Part shown: piece by piece, positions 1 to 9,327 of the stretch
Layout of the letters: every line of letters starts with the position of its first letter
Numbering within the stretch: the stretch's first letter is position 1
Source: Sneathiella glossodoripedis JCM 23214
GTDB taxonomy: Bacteria > Pseudomonadota > Alphaproteobacteria > Sneathiellales > Sneathiellaceae
Length of the DNA: 64,000 nt
Direction: 5' to 3'
Assembly (NCBI RefSeq): GCF_000616095.1
Contig: NZ_BAMS01000007.1
Coordinates: 62,001-126,000 of the forward strand
Notes under the pieces: model-generated
What the model was told of the DNA's origin: nothing
Database searches by the model: none
Seen by the model: the letters and a program-made list of their open reading frames with translations, nothing else
Translations under genes and position numbers: made by a program

Positions 1-2
1 TG

Positions 3-878
3 GTTATTGGAACTTTGGCTGGGTCGGCAACTCTGGGCTTGCTCATTCCACCCTCCATTATTCTGATTGTTTACGGTGTGGCGACAGAGCAATCAATTGC
101 ACGCCTGTTTATTGCAGGGGTCATCCCAGGCATATTACTGGTGTTATTGTTCGTCGGGTTTGTCATGATTTGGGCCCTGTTAAACCGCGGGAAACTTCCT
201 CCGGAAACAACGCGCTATACACTAGCGGAAAAAATGTACGCCTCGCGCAGGCTCATTCCTGTCATCCTGTTAATTGTTGGGGTCATGGGCTCCATTTATG
301 CTGGCATTGCATCTCCAACAGATGCCGCAGCGGTGGGAGTTTTGCTGGCGCTGGTCTTGTCTTGGTCAACGGGGTCCCTTAACCGGGATACGTTCTTTCA
401 AGGGCTGATGGGGGCGACCAAGACCTCCTGCATGATTGCCTTTATCCTCGCAGGGGCCGCGTTTCTGACGGTTGCGATGGGGTTCACCGGGATACCAAAG
501 ATGCTGGCGACCTGGATTGGGACGATGAACCTCTCCCCGTATGAGCTTTTGTTCGCGCTCACTATTTTCTTTGTGATACTGGGCTGCTTTCTGGATGGAA
601 TTTCGGTGGTGGTTTTGACAACTTCCGTCATTATGCCCATGGTTGAACAGGCCGGAATTGATCCTTTATGGTTCGGAATTTACATCGTCATTGTCGTCGA
701 AATGTCGCAAATCACACCCCCTGTCGGCTTTAACCTGTTCGTTCTGCAATCACTTACAGGGCGCAATATTTTAAATGTCGCCAAATCAGCGCTGCCGTTT
801 TTCCTGCTTATGTTTATTGCGCTCGGTGCGATAGTCGTTTGGCCTGATCTGGTGACTTATCTGCCAAATAATATGTAG
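3..878 (+). CDS. TRAP transporter large permease, DctM type (5' partial)
   Basis: The reading frame is open from the first bases of the window, so the gene begins upstream. The visible 290-odd residues are almost wholly hydrophobic helices typical of the C-terminal half of DctM. They include small-residue and proline motifs such as GLLIPPSI near the left edge, the loop GIASPTDAAAVG, and the conserved late segment EMSQITPPVGFNLFVLQ. DctM is the inner-membrane channel of tripartite ATP-independent periplasmic transporters for organic acids and related solutes. The substrate cannot be read from the permease. A regulator gene follows after 26 bases and may control this transporter. The binding protein and small permease should lie to the left of the window. 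Confidence 0.93.
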   Translation, partial: VIGTLAGSATLGLLIPPSIILIVYGVATEQSIARLFIAGVIPGILLVLLFVGFVMIWALLNRGKLPPETTRYTLAEKMYASRRLIPVILLIVGVMGSIYAGIASPTDAAAVGVLLALVLSWSTGSLNRDTFFQGLMGATKTSCMIAFILAGAAFLTVAMGFTGIPKMLATWIGTMNLSPYELLFALTIFFVILGCFLDGISVVVLTTSVIMPMVEQAGIDPLWFGIYIVIVVEMSQITPPVGFNLFVLQSLTGRNILNVAKSALPFFLLMFIALGAIVVWPDLVTYLPNNM

Positions 879-904
879 GCTGGCTCAAAAACAAGGAGAC
901 AAAA

Positions 905-1419
905 ATGACTGAAGAGCACACACCTCATATCGTATCCTCAGAACATCTGGCCTCTGAAAAGGGATGGCAGATGAGCGAGCTCGAGTATGGTTTGGTCATG
1001 GCATATAACGCTTTAACCGTTGGATGGTTCGCTGTATGACCGCGGTGGGCTATAGCGATTTTAATGGGCTGGATATTCTGGTGCTCCATAACGTCAATCA
1101 TCGTTCCAGAGAAAAGCGGTTGGTGGATGTTGGGTTTATGCTGAATGTGGAAGATAGCCATACAATTAATTACTCCATGAAAAAACTTGTGAAAGCCGAA
1201 TTGATTGAAGGCACCAAGCGGGGCAAGGAGATGTTTTACAAGACCACTGCCAAGGGCCAGAAAGTCTGTCAGGAATATCGTAAAATTCGTGAGCTCTGCC
1301 TTGTGGAAACAGCCAGTTCCACTGATCGGAACTTTGCAGAAATCAGTAAATCCGCAACTGTGCTTCGGGGGGTTTCCGGTTTGTATGATCAAGCGGCCCG
1401 GGCCGCTGCATCCATTTAA
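905..1419 (+). pseudogene. MarR-type winged-helix transcriptional regulator, interrupted by a -1 frameshift
   Basis: From ATG 905, after the AAGGAG-like site at 892-897, the frame reads 44 residues and stops at 1037-1039. The adjacent frame (to 1419) carries the rest of a familiar winged-helix family. Restoring one base near 1014/1015, in the run GCTTTAACCG, joins SELEYGLVMAYNA to NRWMVRCMTA and gives about 171 residues. Conserved family features follow, including LDILVLHNVNH and a helix-turn-helix around LNVEDSHTINYSMKKL. Such proteins are dimeric DNA-binding regulators. This one sits directly behind the TRAP permease and probably regulates it. The lesion matches several other single-base losses in this window, so the gene may be intact in the organism. 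Confidence 0.82.
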
Positions 1420-1466
1420 CGAAAAACTGCTTTGGACATTTGAAGCGATCCGTTACGCTTCATAAA

Positions 1467-4307
1467 ATGCCCAAACAGAGATCTCCAATTCCGCTTAAAA
1501 TAACTTCGCTGCAAAAAATTGCAGCGGTGTTTGCCTTTATTGTACTGGTGCTGGGCAGCATTTGGTTTGCCCGCATTTCAATTGCTCAATTTTTCTCAAC
1601 CGTTGCTTTTGATATTCTAGGAATTGAAGAGGCCGAGTTGCAGATTGTTGATCTGAATTTTACAAAACTTCAGATCAAAACCGCAAACCTGTCAGATGTC
1701 ATTCAGGCAAGCGATGTGACTGTGGAGTTTTCACCCGCAGACCTTGTTGAGGGTGTGGTTCGCAAAATCACCGTTAGCAACCTGTCGATAAATATATCTG
1801 ATTTACAACATCCGGCATTTGAAAAACTGATGTCTCTGGCCAGTACTGAGCAGAACATCTCGTCGCCCCAACAAGTGCTGGTTCCTCAAATTCAGATTGG
1901 TAATTTTCATATTTTTGAGGATACCGACGCCAGATCTATCGATTTAACAGGATCGGCTTCGCTTGGTAGAGATGGAAATATTGATGTGAATGCACTGGCT
2001 TCCGGTCATCTGCAGGCTAGTGATAATGTAATTGCCTTGTCTGACGGAAAACTGTCCGTTTCAGGTTCAGCGACAAGTCAGGAGTTTGCGGTAAAACTTG
2101 CTCAATTCAAAATTGGGCAGCGAGGCGAAAATCCACTATTTACACCGATGCAGTTGGACGGCGAAGCTGCCGTCTCAAGCACGCATGCTTCTTTGAATAT
2201 GCAGCTTGCGACCCAGGATCAAACCAAACTTATTGAACTGAGTGGAGAACTTGATCCTGCAAATCTGAGCGGTGAGATATCCTATGTCATTGATGATTTG
2301 GTGTTCAGTGAAAATGGATTGCAACCCTTTCATTTATTCCCGGAACTTTCAGCTTTGCCAAAAATTTCAGCGGTCCTCAGCGGTACAGGGCAGGGAGAAC
2401 TAACGGCAGATCAGTTTGAAATTGACATGCAGAATTCTCTTAAAAGGATTAGCGTTTCCTTGGGAAAGAGTGAAATTTCGGCTCCTCTTCTGGCCCAGAA
2501 CTCCCGGCTGCAGATTGTGACCACAGGCGAATTCAACATCATTGATGGATCAGTGAGTGTTCCTACTGTTGCAATCCATGCAGGAGGAGAAAAAATCTTG
2601 GCAAAGAACTTTACCGCCAAGATTGCAAATAGCACGAAAAATCAAGTGCAGATAGCAGTCACAGGAGTGCTCGAAAACCCGGTAGAGGTTCCTGTTTTTC
2701 CAGCTTCGAAAGTGGATGCAAAAATAAATTTATCCAATAATATTATTGGTTTAATCGGAACTGTTAAATCAATTAATAAAGGGTTTGGGATTGTTTTTGA
2801 TGCGAGGCAGAATTTGCAAACGCAAACTGGTTCAGCAAATTTTCAACTGCCACTTATGACAATTGGGCAAGGTGGCGCCAGCCCCTCTCAGATAAACTCA
2901 TTATTGGCGTTTCTGGATGGCAAACTCTCTGCCCAGGTTGCGGCGAAAGGGAAAGCTGAATGGGATCGCCATTTTTCCCCGGAATTTGAACTATCTGCAA
3001 ATCTGAGTGAAGGCTCCTATCAGGATAAAAATATCGTTTTTTCAGCAACGTCCTTTGCTGTATCTGCGCCAAAATTCAGATTGGATCAAAAATCAGAATT
3101 AACGGTGTCTAATTTTATCTCCCGCATCGGAGCCAACGATAATTTCTTTGACGTCACACTTTCCGAAATGGTGTTAGAGGTTGGCAAAGATTTTACTGGA
3201 ATGGGTATTGAGTTCGAAAATGCAAAGCTGCACCCTTTGCAGGAAAATCCCTTAAAGCCAGTCGTCTATCTCAGCACCAGTTCAAAAACCGATTTCAAAG
3301 TACTCCAACTGAATTCCGTTTTCAGGTCAGATTTGATCGGGGATTTCTTAACAGCGGAAGGCCGATATGATTTTGATAATGCTACCGGCGAAATTCATGC
3401 CCAACTCCCTACAGTTCAGTTCGGGCCCAATGGTTTGAAACTTTCCAGTATTTTGAAAGAACCACCTGAAAACATGACTATTGAGGGTGGCGTCGGGGCA
3501 AATATTGTGCTTTCGGTTAAAAACGGGATAACTGATGGTCAGGGTGAGCTTGTCATCGATGATCTTTCCATCGAGCAAGAGGGATCTAAAATATCAGGCT
3601 TAAACGGAACAATAGATTTTGCAGGCCTTATTCCGTTAAAAACTGCACCGGCACAATATGTAGAGGCGCGCCAGATAACGGCGGGGATCCCACTACAGGA
3701 GCCTAAACTCACCTTTGCGATCGAACAGACAGATAAAGGGCCCGTTTTGAAAATTGATCGGATGATCATGAATCTATTCGGCGGGGCTGCAGAGATAAAT
3801 AACGAAGTAATTGATCCCTCAGCCAAAGTGAATAGCTTGAAAGTCTATCTAACCAATCTTTCAGTTGAGCAGCTCGTTGCTCTGGGTGATTTACAGGATG
3901 TTGTCGCTTCCGGCAGTTTAAAAGGAGTTATTCCCCTGCAATTTGATGGTGAAAAACTGATTATACCCGATGCCCTTCTTGAAAGTGAGGGGCCTGGACG
4001 TTTAAGCGTTAAATCAGAAGCTGCGCGTCAGGCGTTATTGTCTGGCGGCTCTCAGACAAAGCTCTTTTTCGATATCCTTGAAAATTTCAACTATTCTGAA
4101 CTCTCACTCATCATACGAAAACCGGCAAGCGGTGAGGATGTCGTCACATTACATACCAAAGGGTCAAACCCGGAAGTTGAAAATAGTCGTCCGGTTATCC
4201 TCAATGTCAATCTTTCGACAAATTTGGATCGTATCTTTGGGACAATTCTGGATGGCTATCGCTTGTCCGAACAGGCGCTACGTGCTACTTTGAAGGGTAG
4301 AAAATAA
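1467..4307 (+). CDS. YdbH-family AsmA-like intermembrane lipid-transport protein
   Basis: The product has about 946 residues if ATG 1467 is used; a TTG at 1440 is an alternative start. One membrane anchor lies at about residues 12-35, followed by a very long beta-rich periplasmic region. The last third resembles the YdbH-like domain, with a stretch around GGAAEINNEVIDP and a following leucine-rich segment that ends in a GPGRLSVKSE motif. In Escherichia coli, YdbH is one of three AsmA-like proteins (with TamB and YhdP) that carry phospholipid to the outer membrane. The next two genes encode YnbE-like and YdbL-like proteins, the known partner set, which makes the assignment firm despite low sequence conservation. 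The stop overlaps the next start (TAATG), indicating translational coupling. Confidence 0.88.
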   Translation: MPKQRSPIPLKITSLQKIAAVFAFIVLVLGSIWFARISIAQFFSTVAFDILGIEEAELQIVDLNFTKLQIKTANLSDVIQASDVTVEFSPADLVEGVVRKITVSNLSINISDLQHPAFEKLMSLASTEQNISSPQQVLVPQIQIGNFHIFEDTDARSIDLTGSASLGRDGNIDVNALASGHLQASDNVIALSDGKLSVSGSATSQEFAVKLAQFKIGQRGENPLFTPMQLDGEAAVSSTHASLNMQLATQDQTKLIELSGELDPANLSGEISYVIDDLVFSENGLQPFHLFPELSALPKISAVLSGTGQGELTADQFEIDMQNSLKRISVSLGKSEISAPLLAQNSRLQIVTTGEFNIIDGSVSVPTVAIHAGGEKILAKNFTAKIANSTKNQVQIAVTGVLENPVEVPVFPASKVDAKINLSNNIIGLIGTVKSINKGFGIVFDARQNLQTQTGSANFQLPLMTIGQGGASPSQINSLLAFLDGKLSAQVAAKGKAEWDRHFSPEFELSANLSEGSYQDKNIVFSATSFAVSAPKFRLDQKSELTVSNFISRIGANDNFFDVTLSEMVLEVGKDFTGMGIEFENAKLHPLQENPLKPVVYLSTSSKTDFKVLQLNSVFRSDLIGDFLTAEGRYDFDNATGEIHAQLPTVQFGPNGLKLSSILKEPPENMTIEGGVGANIVLSVKNGITDGQGELVIDDLSIEQEGSKISGLNGTIDFAGLIPLKTAPAQYVEARQITAGIPLQEPKLTFAIEQTDKGPVLKIDRMIMNLFGGAAEINNEVIDPSAKVNSLKVYLTNLSVEQLVALGDLQDVVASGSLKGVIPLQFDGEKLIIPDALLESEGPGRLSVKSEAARQALLSGGSQTKLFFDILENFNYSELSLIIRKPASGEDVVTLHTKGSNPEVENSRPVILNVNLSTNLDRIFGTILDGYRLSEQALRATLKGRK

Positions 4308-4528
4308 TGGTCAGGGGATGCGATTTGAAGAAACCGGATTTATCTTTTGCAGCGTTGCTCGCTATTTCTGCGTTAATGACTGCAACAGCCTGTTCGCCAA
4401 CGGTAAAAGTTGAAGCTCCTGCAGAGCCAATAACAATTAACCTTAATATCAAACTTGACGCAGAAGTTCGGTTGAAAATCGAAGAGAAAGCAAAAGAAGA
4501 TATTCAAGCTAATCCGGGAATTTTCTAA
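4307..4528 (+). CDS. YnbE-like outer-membrane lipoprotein
   Basis: This is a 73-residue product with a short basic N-terminus, a hydrophobic segment and a lipobox-like ATAC with Cys29 as the probable acylated residue. The mature part begins with a Pro/Val/Glu-rich stretch, then EPITINLNIKLDAEV, which is the hallmark of the YnbE family. In Escherichia coli, YnbE is the outer-membrane partner that stacks with YdbH to complete a periplasmic bridge. The start ATG overlaps the stop of the YdbH gene, and the stop lies one base before a possible ydbL start, so all three belong to one operon. A TTG at 4325 is an alternative start and would not change the lipobox. Confidence 0.85.
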   Translation: MVRGCDLKKPDLSFAALLAISALMTATACSPTVKVEAPAEPITINLNIKLDAEVRLKIEEKAKEDIQANPGIF

Positions 4529-4556
4529 CATGACCTACTTATCCAAAAGGCAGCCC

Positions 4557-4895
4557 ATGACACGCAGAAATTTCGTAAGAACTGTTTTCGGAAGCTTTTT
4601 TCTGGCGGCTTCACTAATGATAATATCACCGGCATTAGCTGATGATCTGGATCAACTTCGCAGCGCCGGTACGGTCGGAGAGGCATTTGACGGTTATGCC
4701 AGAGCCAGATCTGACTCAGCCAAAGATTTTGTGGCTACTGTGAACGCCAAGCGCCGGGAAATTTACGCTAAACGAGCTCAAAAAGAAGGGGTTAGCGTAG
4801 AGCAGGTAGGGCGTGTTTATGCCGCAGAAATTATAAAAAAGGCGCCTGATGGGACGTGGGTGTTGTCTGAAAGTGGCAAATGGACTCAAAAATAA
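4557..4895 (+). CDS. YdbL-like periplasmic protein (DUF1318)
   Basis: The product has 112 residues from ATG 4557, which has an AAAGG-type ribosome site just upstream. An in-frame ATG at 4530 would add nine residues before a plausible signal peptide and is less likely. The N-terminus MTRRNFVRTVFG followed by a hydrophobic core and an ALA cleavage site indicates export, with a twin-arginine pattern. The mature part contains the DUF1318 features: LRSAGTVGEAFDGYARAR and a C-terminal GTWVLSESGKW-like motif. YdbL is reported to modulate the YdbH-YnbE bridge in enterobacteria. The gene is third and last in this operon and is followed by a weak hairpin. Confidence 0.85.
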   Translation: MTRRNFVRTVFGSFFLAASLMIISPALADDLDQLRSAGTVGEAFDGYARARSDSAKDFVATVNAKRREIYAKRAQKEGVSVEQVGRVYAAEIIKKAPDGTWVLSESGKWTQK

Positions 4896-4940
4896 CGCAG
4901 GATTTGCGAAGATATCGCGGCTTGAATTTCGCTAATTAAT

Positions 4941-4971
4941 CTGTCCCTGCATTACTGTTGGCGCGGGACAG
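4941..4971 (+). terminator. Possible terminator hairpin after the ydbH-ynbE-ydbL operon
   Basis: CTGTCCC at 4941-4947 pairs with GGGACAG at 4965-4971 across a 17-base loop, and the loop is followed by a short T-rich stretch. The arms are perfect, but the loop is long and the T-run weak, so termination is only probable. Confidence 0.4.
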
Positions 4972-5070
4972 GTTCTTTGGACGAGATTTAAATTCTGGCA
5001 CGGTTCAATTTTCCGCTAAAATAATAAACCGATGTCGTGAGTGATCCAAATCTCAAAATTGGTGAGAAAA

Positions 5071-6135
5071 ATGAACAAGGTACAATTGCTTCCCAAATCG
5101 CTGCCCAAAGCCATCCGGTGGGAGGATAACAAGCTGTACCTTCTGGATCAGACGCGCCTTCCTGCTGAAGTTGTGTTTGAGCAGCAGAAAGATGAAAAGC
5201 AGGTCTGGCAATCCATTCGACAGTTAAAAGTCCGCGGTGCTCCTGCAATTGGGATTGCGGCGGCATATGGCCTTTGTGTTGCGTTGGAGCCTTTTAAAGA
5301 CGCGGATATATCCGATTATAAATCAAAATCTCTCGCATTTGCGGATTATCTAGGTGATGCACGACCGACCGCTGTAAACTTGAGGTGGGCAATGGACCGC
5401 TTGAAGGAGATGGTTGTCCAAACTGATTTGGCTGATACTTCCCAGCTACATCAACAGTTAATTCAGGAAGCGGAAAAAATACATGCGGAAGATATTGTGC
5501 TTTGTCTTGGTATGGCTCGCAATGGTTTGCCTCTGATTAAACCCGGAATGGGAATATTGACCCATTGCAATGCTGGTTCACTGGCAACCTCAGAACTTGG
5601 AACAGCAACAGCGCCAATGTATCTGGCTCATCAGAACGGGATACCTTTTAAAGTCTATGCCGATGAGACGCGGCCCTTGCTTCAGGGTGCACGCCTGACC
5701 TCTTGGGAATTACAGCAGGCGGGTATTGATGTCACCTTGATCACCGATAACATGGCAGCTCACCTAATGAGCCAAGGCCTCGTCGATATGGTGATCACAG
5801 GTACTGATCGTGTTGCCGCAAATGGTGATGTAGCAAATAAAATTGGTACGCTTGGCGTTGCTATTTTGGCCAAACATTTCAGTATTCCATTTTATGTTGC
5901 CTGCCCATCTTCCACAATCGATCTGAACTCGGCTACGGGTGAGGATATTCCAATTGAAGAACGTGAGGCGGGTGAAGTGACAACATTTGCCGGGGTGTCA
6001 ACCGCGCCAGAAGGAATTCAGGTCAGGAACCCGGCATTTGACGTAACACCTAATAACCTTGTTAGTGGTTTGATTACGGAAAAAGGGTTAATTACAGCAC
6101 CCTATCGGGAAAAACTGGCAGATATGTTTGGCTAG
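5071..6135 (+). CDS. mtnA: S-methyl-5-thioribose-1-phosphate isomerase
   Basis: This 354-residue enzyme converts methylthioribose-1-phosphate to methylthioribulose-1-phosphate in methionine salvage. The start at ATG 5071 follows a GGTGAG site; a GTG at 5041 would extend a non-conserved N-terminus. Signature segments are VRGAPAIGIAAAYG, GILTHCNAGSLAT with the catalytic Cys166, and GTDRVAANGDVANKIGT with Asp246. The 80-residue spacing of these two residues is the same as between Cys160 and Asp240 of the Bacillus enzyme. No other methionine-salvage gene is adjacent, so the flanking steps must be encoded elsewhere. In alphaproteobacteria MtnA can also feed the methylthioadenosine-isoprenoid shunt, which this window neither supports nor excludes. 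Confidence 0.95.
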   Translation: MNKVQLLPKSLPKAIRWEDNKLYLLDQTRLPAEVVFEQQKDEKQVWQSIRQLKVRGAPAIGIAAAYGLCVALEPFKDADISDYKSKSLAFADYLGDARPTAVNLRWAMDRLKEMVVQTDLADTSQLHQQLIQEAEKIHAEDIVLCLGMARNGLPLIKPGMGILTHCNAGSLATSELGTATAPMYLAHQNGIPFKVYADETRPLLQGARLTSWELQQAGIDVTLITDNMAAHLMSQGLVDMVITGTDRVAANGDVANKIGTLGVAILAKHFSIPFYVACPSSTIDLNSATGEDIPIEEREAGEVTTFAGVSTAPEGIQVRNPAFDVTPNNLVSGLITEKGLITAPYREKLADMFG

Positions 6136-6250
6136 CGTCTCTTTGCTCCTGGTAAATGAGATTTCACTTTTTGTCTGAAGGGATACTTGCTCTGCAGCGG
6201 TAAGTGGTTTTAGTATCATCTAAAAGAAAAACAAGAACGGGAAAAACCAC

Positions 6251-7282
6251 ATGTCGATGCAGGGAATGCAACTTCTAAAAGGCTCTCCAGCCTCTCCATA
6301 TACGCGTAAAATGACGGCCTTGTTAAGATATCGGCATATTCCTTACAGGTTGCTGCTGACGGAGGCGGATGAGCTTCAAACACTGCCCAAACCGAAAGTT
6401 CCCTTGCTTCCAACTTTTTATTTTGAAGATGAAAATGGGAAACTGGATGCTGCGGTCGATAGCACTCCTCTGATTAGGCGGTTTGAGAAAAGCATCACCG
6501 GGAAATCCGTGATCCCGAACGATCCAGTGATTGAGTTTCTTGATTTTCTGCTCGAAGACTTTGCTGATGAGTGGCTTACGAAAGCAATGTTTCATTATCG
6601 TTGGTATTACTCCGATGATATAGAAAAAGCAGGGAATGTGTTACCTCGCTGGCGGAATATAAAGCCCGCTGATGATGACCAGCTCTTGCAATTGAAACAG
6701 GAATTTTCCAATCGTCAGATATCGCGACTTTATGTTGTTGGATCTAATGAGGTAACTGCGCCGGTTATTGAGGGGAGCTATAAACGATATATTAAAGCCC
6801 TGAATGCCCATTTGCAGAATTTTGCCTTTTTATTCGGAAGGCGCCCGGCGGCTGCAGATTTTGCAGCTTATGGTCAGCTCACTCAGTTGGCGAAATTTGA
6901 TCCGACACCCGCCAAATTAACGGAAAAAATGGCTCCGCGCGTATATGCATGGGTCGATATGGTCGACGATTTATCCGGCTTGACAGTGTCTGAGGATGAT
7001 TGGCTGAGTGGTAATGAAGTCCCTCCAACGCTTCTTGAAATTTTGAAGGAAGTTGGCCGTGGATATGTTCCGGTTATGCTGGCAAATGCCAAAGCGCTTT
7101 TGGCGGGGCAAAAGACCGTTGAAGCTGAAGTTGAAGGAAAAGCATGGGTGCAGGATCCGTTCCCTTATCAAGGGAAATGCCTGCAATGGATCAGGGAAAA
7201 ATTTGAAAGCTTGTCTGAGCAGGATCAAAAACGGGTTTCAGCTATTCTTGAAGAAACCCGTTGCCGTGATCTGCTGGGATAG
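6251..7282 (+). CDS. Glutathione S-transferase-like protein
   Basis: The product has 343 residues. The N-terminus has the thioredoxin-fold pattern of GSTs: a short strand, then SPYTRKMTALLRYRHIPY, with Ser/Pro where glutathione is usually activated. The second half includes a helical GST-C-like segment with RRPAAADFAAYGQLTQL. At 343 residues it is clearly longer than a standard GST of about 210; the extra C-terminal 80 residues contain no motif I recognise. It is probably a conserved GST-family protein of unknown substrate. It lies alone between mtnA and the convergent alternative oxidase. Confidence 0.75.
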   Translation: MSMQGMQLLKGSPASPYTRKMTALLRYRHIPYRLLLTEADELQTLPKPKVPLLPTFYFEDENGKLDAAVDSTPLIRRFEKSITGKSVIPNDPVIEFLDFLLEDFADEWLTKAMFHYRWYYSDDIEKAGNVLPRWRNIKPADDDQLLQLKQEFSNRQISRLYVVGSNEVTAPVIEGSYKRYIKALNAHLQNFAFLFGRRPAAADFAAYGQLTQLAKFDPTPAKLTEKMAPRVYAWVDMVDDLSGLTVSEDDWLSGNEVPPTLLEILKEVGRGYVPVMLANAKALLAGQKTVEAEVEGKAWVQDPFPYQGKCLQWIREKFESLSEQDQKRVSAILEETRCRDLLG

Positions 7283-7305
7283 CAAAATTCATTTTTGATA
7301 AGTGT

Positions 7306-7926
7306 CTAGTTCAGCTCATCTGCAAACGCATGATTGACGTCGCGGTGTCCTGCTTCATCCTCGCGGACGGCCAAAATAACATCGCGTAAACGGGCTTCTT
7401 TTGGCAGGTTCCAGTAATCGATCGCAATCTGTGGCGCTTCTACATTTTCATGACGTCCTGCATCCAATTCCTGCAGGTAAGCCGTGTAACTGATTACAGC
7501 TTCCTCTTCAAAATAGCCTACCACCCGATGCGCTGTTTTCGGTGACAGAAGATATAGGAAGAAGAAACAGTTATAAAATATGGCCTGGACAATCATGATC
7601 AGAAATCGCTCAAACGGGGTGGGTTTGGAAATTTCTACAAAAGTCATTAGATGCATCCTTTCGTTTTCGGCTTCATCCAATAACGTTTTAATCCAACCTT
7701 TATCATCCTGAATATGTCGCAGAGATTTCAGATGTTGCAATAGTCCGCCCACCATACCAGGAACCGCTGCAACGGTTTCAAGCACAACAGCCCTGTGACC
7801 ATAGCGTTTGCGGAAAAACAGATCAGCGAAAAACCGGAGTAGCTTCACGAAAGAATATGCAAAGCGGTCGCTGAGATCTCTTGGGGGAACATGCAATTCT
7901 ATATTCGGTTTTGAGGCTGAATTCAT
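7306..7926 (-). CDS. aox: Alternative oxidase (cyanide-insensitive ubiquinol oxidase)
   Basis: The 206-residue membrane-bound di-iron enzyme oxidises ubiquinol and reduces oxygen to water without pumping protons. ATG 7926 is chosen because GGAG lies six bases upstream; a TTG at 7938 is in frame but overlaps that site. All ligand motifs are present: LET with Glu50, NERMH with Glu89 and His92, the EEEA cluster at 140-143, and [12 protein letters not shown] with Glu191 and His194. Usual LEEEA reads FEEEA here. A hydrophobic segment lies at about 108-128. Bacterial alternative oxidases occur in some marine alphaproteobacteria, where they may relieve over-reduction or oxygen/NO stress. No adjacent regulator is seen. 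Confidence 0.94.
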   Translation of the reverse strand: MNSASKPNIELHVPPRDLSDRFAYSFVKLLRFFADLFFRKRYGHRAVVLETVAAVPGMVGGLLQHLKSLRHIQDDKGWIKTLLDEAENERMHLMTFVEISKPTPFERFLIMIVQAIFYNCFFFLYLLSPKTAHRVVGYFEEEAVISYTAYLQELDAGRHENVEAPQIAIDYWNLPKEARLRDVILAVREDEAGHRDVNHAFADELN

Positions 7927-8132
7927 AATGTGCTCCAATCTTACCGATAATACGCTTAAACCAAAGATAGGTAATTCTTCTGGAATTTCACTGTGACATG
8001 ACGCCGCAAGTTATTGACGCTTCGATCCAAATCGAAACAAGATGGAGAAAAGTCTGCTATTATGATCTTTATAGAAGAAGTGCAGATGTGGTTGGTCACA
8101 TCAAAAAACGATAATAAGAAAGCGCATACATA

Positions 8133-9047
8133 ATGGAACCTCAATCTAGGCCTGTCCTATGGATAGAATTACTGCTTCTTTGTGTATTGGCGCTTTTATG
8201 GGGGTCTTCCTATCTTTTCCTCAAAGTCGCTGTTACAGAAATTCCTCCTATCACTTTAATTGCCTATCGGGTGAGCGGTGCTGCCGTTTTCCTTTTTCTG
8301 GTGATTTCTATCCGGCGCGAAACGCTCCCACGCGATACTAAAAGTTGGAAGATGCTGCTTATTCAGGGCTTCTTGAATAGCTTCGGCGCTTGGGTGCTCC
8401 TCGCGTGGGGGCAACAATTTGTAGATAGCGCTCTTACAAGTGTTCTGAATTCCACGTCACCCATATTCGTATTTTTAATTACAGTATTTTTAACACGTCA
8501 TGAAAAAGTAGGGTTGTTGAAGATTACCGGGGCGATCATAGGTTTAGCTGGCGTCATAATGATTGTGGGGGTTGAAGCCCTCTCAGGCCTTGGCGAGGAA
8601 GTAGCAGGGCAATTGGCAGCCCTTGTCGCTGCAGCCCTTTACGGTGGGGCTGCAATCTATGGTAAACGTTTTACTCATCTGAGTGCAGGTGTGACGGCGA
8701 CCGGGACCATGATTTGGTCTGTTATCGTACTCGTTCCAGCAAGCCTGTTGCTTGAACAGCCATGGACTTTGACGCCTTCATTTAAGGCGGTTGCAGCGGC
8801 AACAGCATTGTCCATCCTGTGTACGGGCGTCGCTCTGTTAATATATTTTCGACTGGTGAAAACTCTTGGCTCCCTTGGAACTGCAAGTCAGGCATATTTA
8901 CGTGCTGGATTTGGTGTCATGTTGGGGGTGATTTTTCTGGGTGAACAAATTTCGCCCATGGTTGCAATTGGTCTATTCGCCGCGATTGTTGGCGTCGCGG
9001 CCATCAATTTTCCAGATCGGAAAAATGCCAGCAAAGTCAAAATCTGA
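8133..9047 (+). CDS. EamA-family (DMT) transporter
   Basis: The product has 304 residues with about ten hydrophobic helices arranged as two EamA repeats. The first repeat has the familiar LLWGSSYLFLKVAV and ITLIAYRVSGAAVFLF; the second includes a GKRFTHLSAGVTATGTMIW segment and GEQISPMVAIGLFAAIVGV. Members of the drug/metabolite transporter superfamily export amino acids, nucleosides or other metabolites. The substrate is not predictable here. The gene is transcribed away from the alternative oxidase; the 206 bases between them should hold both promoters. It is followed by a small membrane protein gene in the same direction. Confidence 0.9.
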   Translation: MEPQSRPVLWIELLLLCVLALLWGSSYLFLKVAVTEIPPITLIAYRVSGAAVFLFLVISIRRETLPRDTKSWKMLLIQGFLNSFGAWVLLAWGQQFVDSALTSVLNSTSPIFVFLITVFLTRHEKVGLLKITGAIIGLAGVIMIVGVEALSGLGEEVAGQLAALVAAALYGGAAIYGKRFTHLSAGVTATGTMIWSVIVLVPASLLLEQPWTLTPSFKAVAAATALSILCTGVALLIYFRLVKTLGSLGTASQAYLRAGFGVMLGVIFLGEQISPMVAIGLFAAIVGVAAINFPDRKNASKVKI

Positions 9048-9084
9048 TATAGACTAAGGGGTAAAGCAGTTTGGAGATAAACAG

Positions 9085-9324
9085 ATGCCTACCCAAACAA
9101 CCAGACTTAAACAGAAGGCGGCGCCTTGGGTCAGGCTGATATTGCCAGCCCTTAGCGTTGTCGTAGGATTAGCCATTTGGCTTAGAGTTGGCAGCTTCTG
9201 GGCACTTGTCTTCCCGTTCTTTTTATTTTTTATAGGCACATATCTGGGCAATCAGATTTTTGATCGCTGGGCATCACTGGATCAGAAAAAAGAAGATATT
9301 AGATACCGGATTGACACGGAGTAG
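9085..9324 (+). CDS. Small two-helix membrane protein
   Basis: The product has 79 residues, with a good ribosome site (GGAGAT) eight bases before the ATG. After a basic start it has two closely spaced hydrophobic stretches (about residues 15-30 and 36-56), then a charged tail rich in Lys, Asp and Glu. I do not recognise the family. Its clean translation signal, its hydrophobic pattern and its exact fit in the gap before the convergent monooxygenase gene suggest it is real. It may be co-transcribed with the EamA transporter 37 bases upstream. Confidence 0.65.
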   Translation: MPTQTTRLKQKAAPWVRLILPALSVVVGLAIWLRVGSFWALVFPFFLFFIGTYLGNQIFDRWASLDQKKEDIRYRIDTE

Positions 9325-9327
9325 GGA

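Noticed and set aside
4896-5070. SAM-responsive riboswitch upstream of mtnA
   Set aside because: The gap contains a CGCTAAA string that recalls SAM-II, but I could not build the required pseudoknot stems, and mtnA is not a usual target.
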